31,946 nucleotides of DNA from Klebsormidium nitens (lineage: Eukaryota; Streptophyta; Klebsormidiophyceae; Klebsormidiales; Klebsormidiaceae), in assembly GCA_000708835.1 (NCBI GenBank), contig DF237747.1:1-31946 (forward strand). Reading direction: 5' to 3'. The stretch's first letter is position 1. The number at the start of each line of letters is the position of its first letter. Below the pieces are notes generated by a model. That model worked only from the letters and a program-made list of their open reading frames with translations, made no database searches and had not been told where the DNA came from. Shown one piece after another: positions 30,864-31,946 of the stretch. The position numbers and the translations under genes are program-made.

Positions 30864-31946
30864 CGTTCCACTGGCCTGCCGAAGTGGCTACTTGCTCACA
30901 AGGAACTAATCGATGTAACACACGAGCCCAGCATAAGATGGGTCGACAGAGCCGATCGTCCAAAAGTGTAGATGTGCGGTCCTAATCCAGGATCCTTGTA
31001 TTCTAGACAAAGTACGCAAGTCTGCGGTGCGTCTGGGGTGTCTAACTTAGCTAATTTGAAGTCTGGCCGACTCAAGAATCTTTCTTTATTCTGCAGTGTT
31101 CAAAACCCTAATCCAATTACCTTCAAAGAATATGACCGGGGTTCTCTGAGAAGGACAAAAGATCTTGGAGTCTGCGCTTTTTGGCACAACAGCGTCATGG
31201 TTTCCTGGCACTGTATACTTTTGACACCCCTCTATCTCGACACTTGGAGCGTCCTAGACGCTTCTACCCGCGCTGCAGCTCTACATCGATGGTGATCATT
31301 CACAGAGCGGCCGTTGGAAGAAACCACGAATTCTGACCACCCTCGGGTGAAAAGAGAGTATCTAAGCGAAACAAGCTTGCAAGCTGTTTTCATGCTGATG
31401 GCTCAAAAGTACTGATCTCTCCATGATATCTGAGACCGAAAACACGGCCTCTCGATCTGTATTTTCTGAAGACCCCACCAGCAAAGAGGATTCGCATCTG
31501 CCAGCAGCTCCTGATTCCCATTCGCCCTTCCTTTCAACATGAACTTGAAGTGCCGCAAGCACACTCTAGATCCATATAAACCCGGATCGATCGCCCTCAG
31601 GACTTGCTCCAGAAGAGAAGGCTGAATGGACAGGCGGCGGCCTGAGGCTAGACCCATGTCAGACCCATGTGTATCACCCCTTCCGCTTCATCCGGGATTC
31701 GCAAAGTGACAGCTAGGTAACGCCGTATCACAAACGCAGTCCCCGCGTTACGACGTCGAGACAATGATGAGGTCAATCATGCTGCCACCGGAATTCAAAT
31801 TACGGTCCGAAGGCGCATGCTTCCAAGTCATGGAAATTTGAGCTTATAAATCCAAAAACTGAAGCATTACTCCTCTGATCTCGGCGGTCTTTCTTTCTAT
31901 GGCTCATCTTTAGTATAATCTGTGAGGCCAGGTCGAAACCGCCGCT
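30864..31946. other. right edge: GT90 upstream region and possible next promoter
   Basis: Upstream of the minus-strand GT90 gene, so its promoter should be in the left part. Overlapping minus-strand ORFs at 31362-31657 (for example one starting MGLASGRRLSIQPSLLEQV) and a plus ORF at 30972-31295 have no recognisable similarity. I assign no gene. On the plus strand TTATAAATCC at about 31844-31853 is a good TATA box candidate about 95 bases from the window end, which would fit a plus-strand gene starting just outside and continue the strand alternation. Confidence 0.35.

Noticed and set aside
1-31946. CRISPR arrays, rRNA, transposase, viral or toxin genes
   Set aside because: None recognised on either strand; tandem repeats here are diverged intronic minisatellites without the regular repeat-spacer pattern of CRISPR.

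Overview
The window looks like gene-rich eukaryotic nuclear DNA from a green plant or alga, most likely a streptophyte alga. All recognisable proteins are broken by GT-AG introns of a few hundred to about 1,100 bases. Several families fit Viridiplantae: a DHNA-CoA thioesterase-like protein ending in a peroxisomal tripeptide, an O-acetylserine (thiol)lyase, and a long-N-terminus UPF0301/AlgH protein of the plastid type. I cannot name the species. A Klebsormidium-like charophyte is only a guess from intron size and gene spacing. I rebuilt the gene models by hand by matching reading frames, splice phases and family motifs.

Seven genes are visible and their strands alternate strictly. (1) 743-2242, minus: start of a pRiA4b ORF-3-domain protein, incomplete. 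(2) 2899-4885, plus: hotdog thioesterase, DHNAT-like, 4 exons including a 34-nt microexon. (3) 5798-7915, minus: BCL7-domain protein with a long acidic tail, 3 exons. (4) 9121-15416, plus: cysteine synthase, 9 exons, with a one-base frameshift just before the PLP lysine. (5) 16817-19662, minus: UPF0301/AlgH (DUF179) protein, 5 exons. (6) 21032-24022, plus: PRCC-like protein, 4 exons. (7) 25232-30863, minus: GT90/CAP10 glycosyltransferase with an N-terminal membrane anchor, 6 exons. Intergenic stretches therefore alternate between divergent promoters (2243-2898, 7916-9120, 19663-21031) and convergent 3' ends (4886-5797, 15417-16816, 24023-25231). The genes are unrelated housekeeping functions (sulfur assimilation, peroxisomal thioester hydrolysis, chromatin, splicing-associated, secretory glycosylation); nothing suggests an operon or cluster.

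The most unusual structure is in the introns. Several introns of the cysteine synthase and GT90 genes contain degenerate tandem repeats whose unit includes the 3' splice site and sometimes the first coding bases of the following exon. In GT90 intron 4, two such exon copies differ from the real exon start almost only at synonymous positions and both run into an in-frame stop. A pair of adjacent fold-back elements (20211-20603 and 20606-20898), each bounded by TA, sits in the divergent promoter upstream of the PRCC-like gene. I see no CRISPR array, rRNA, convincing tRNA, transposase or viral gene.
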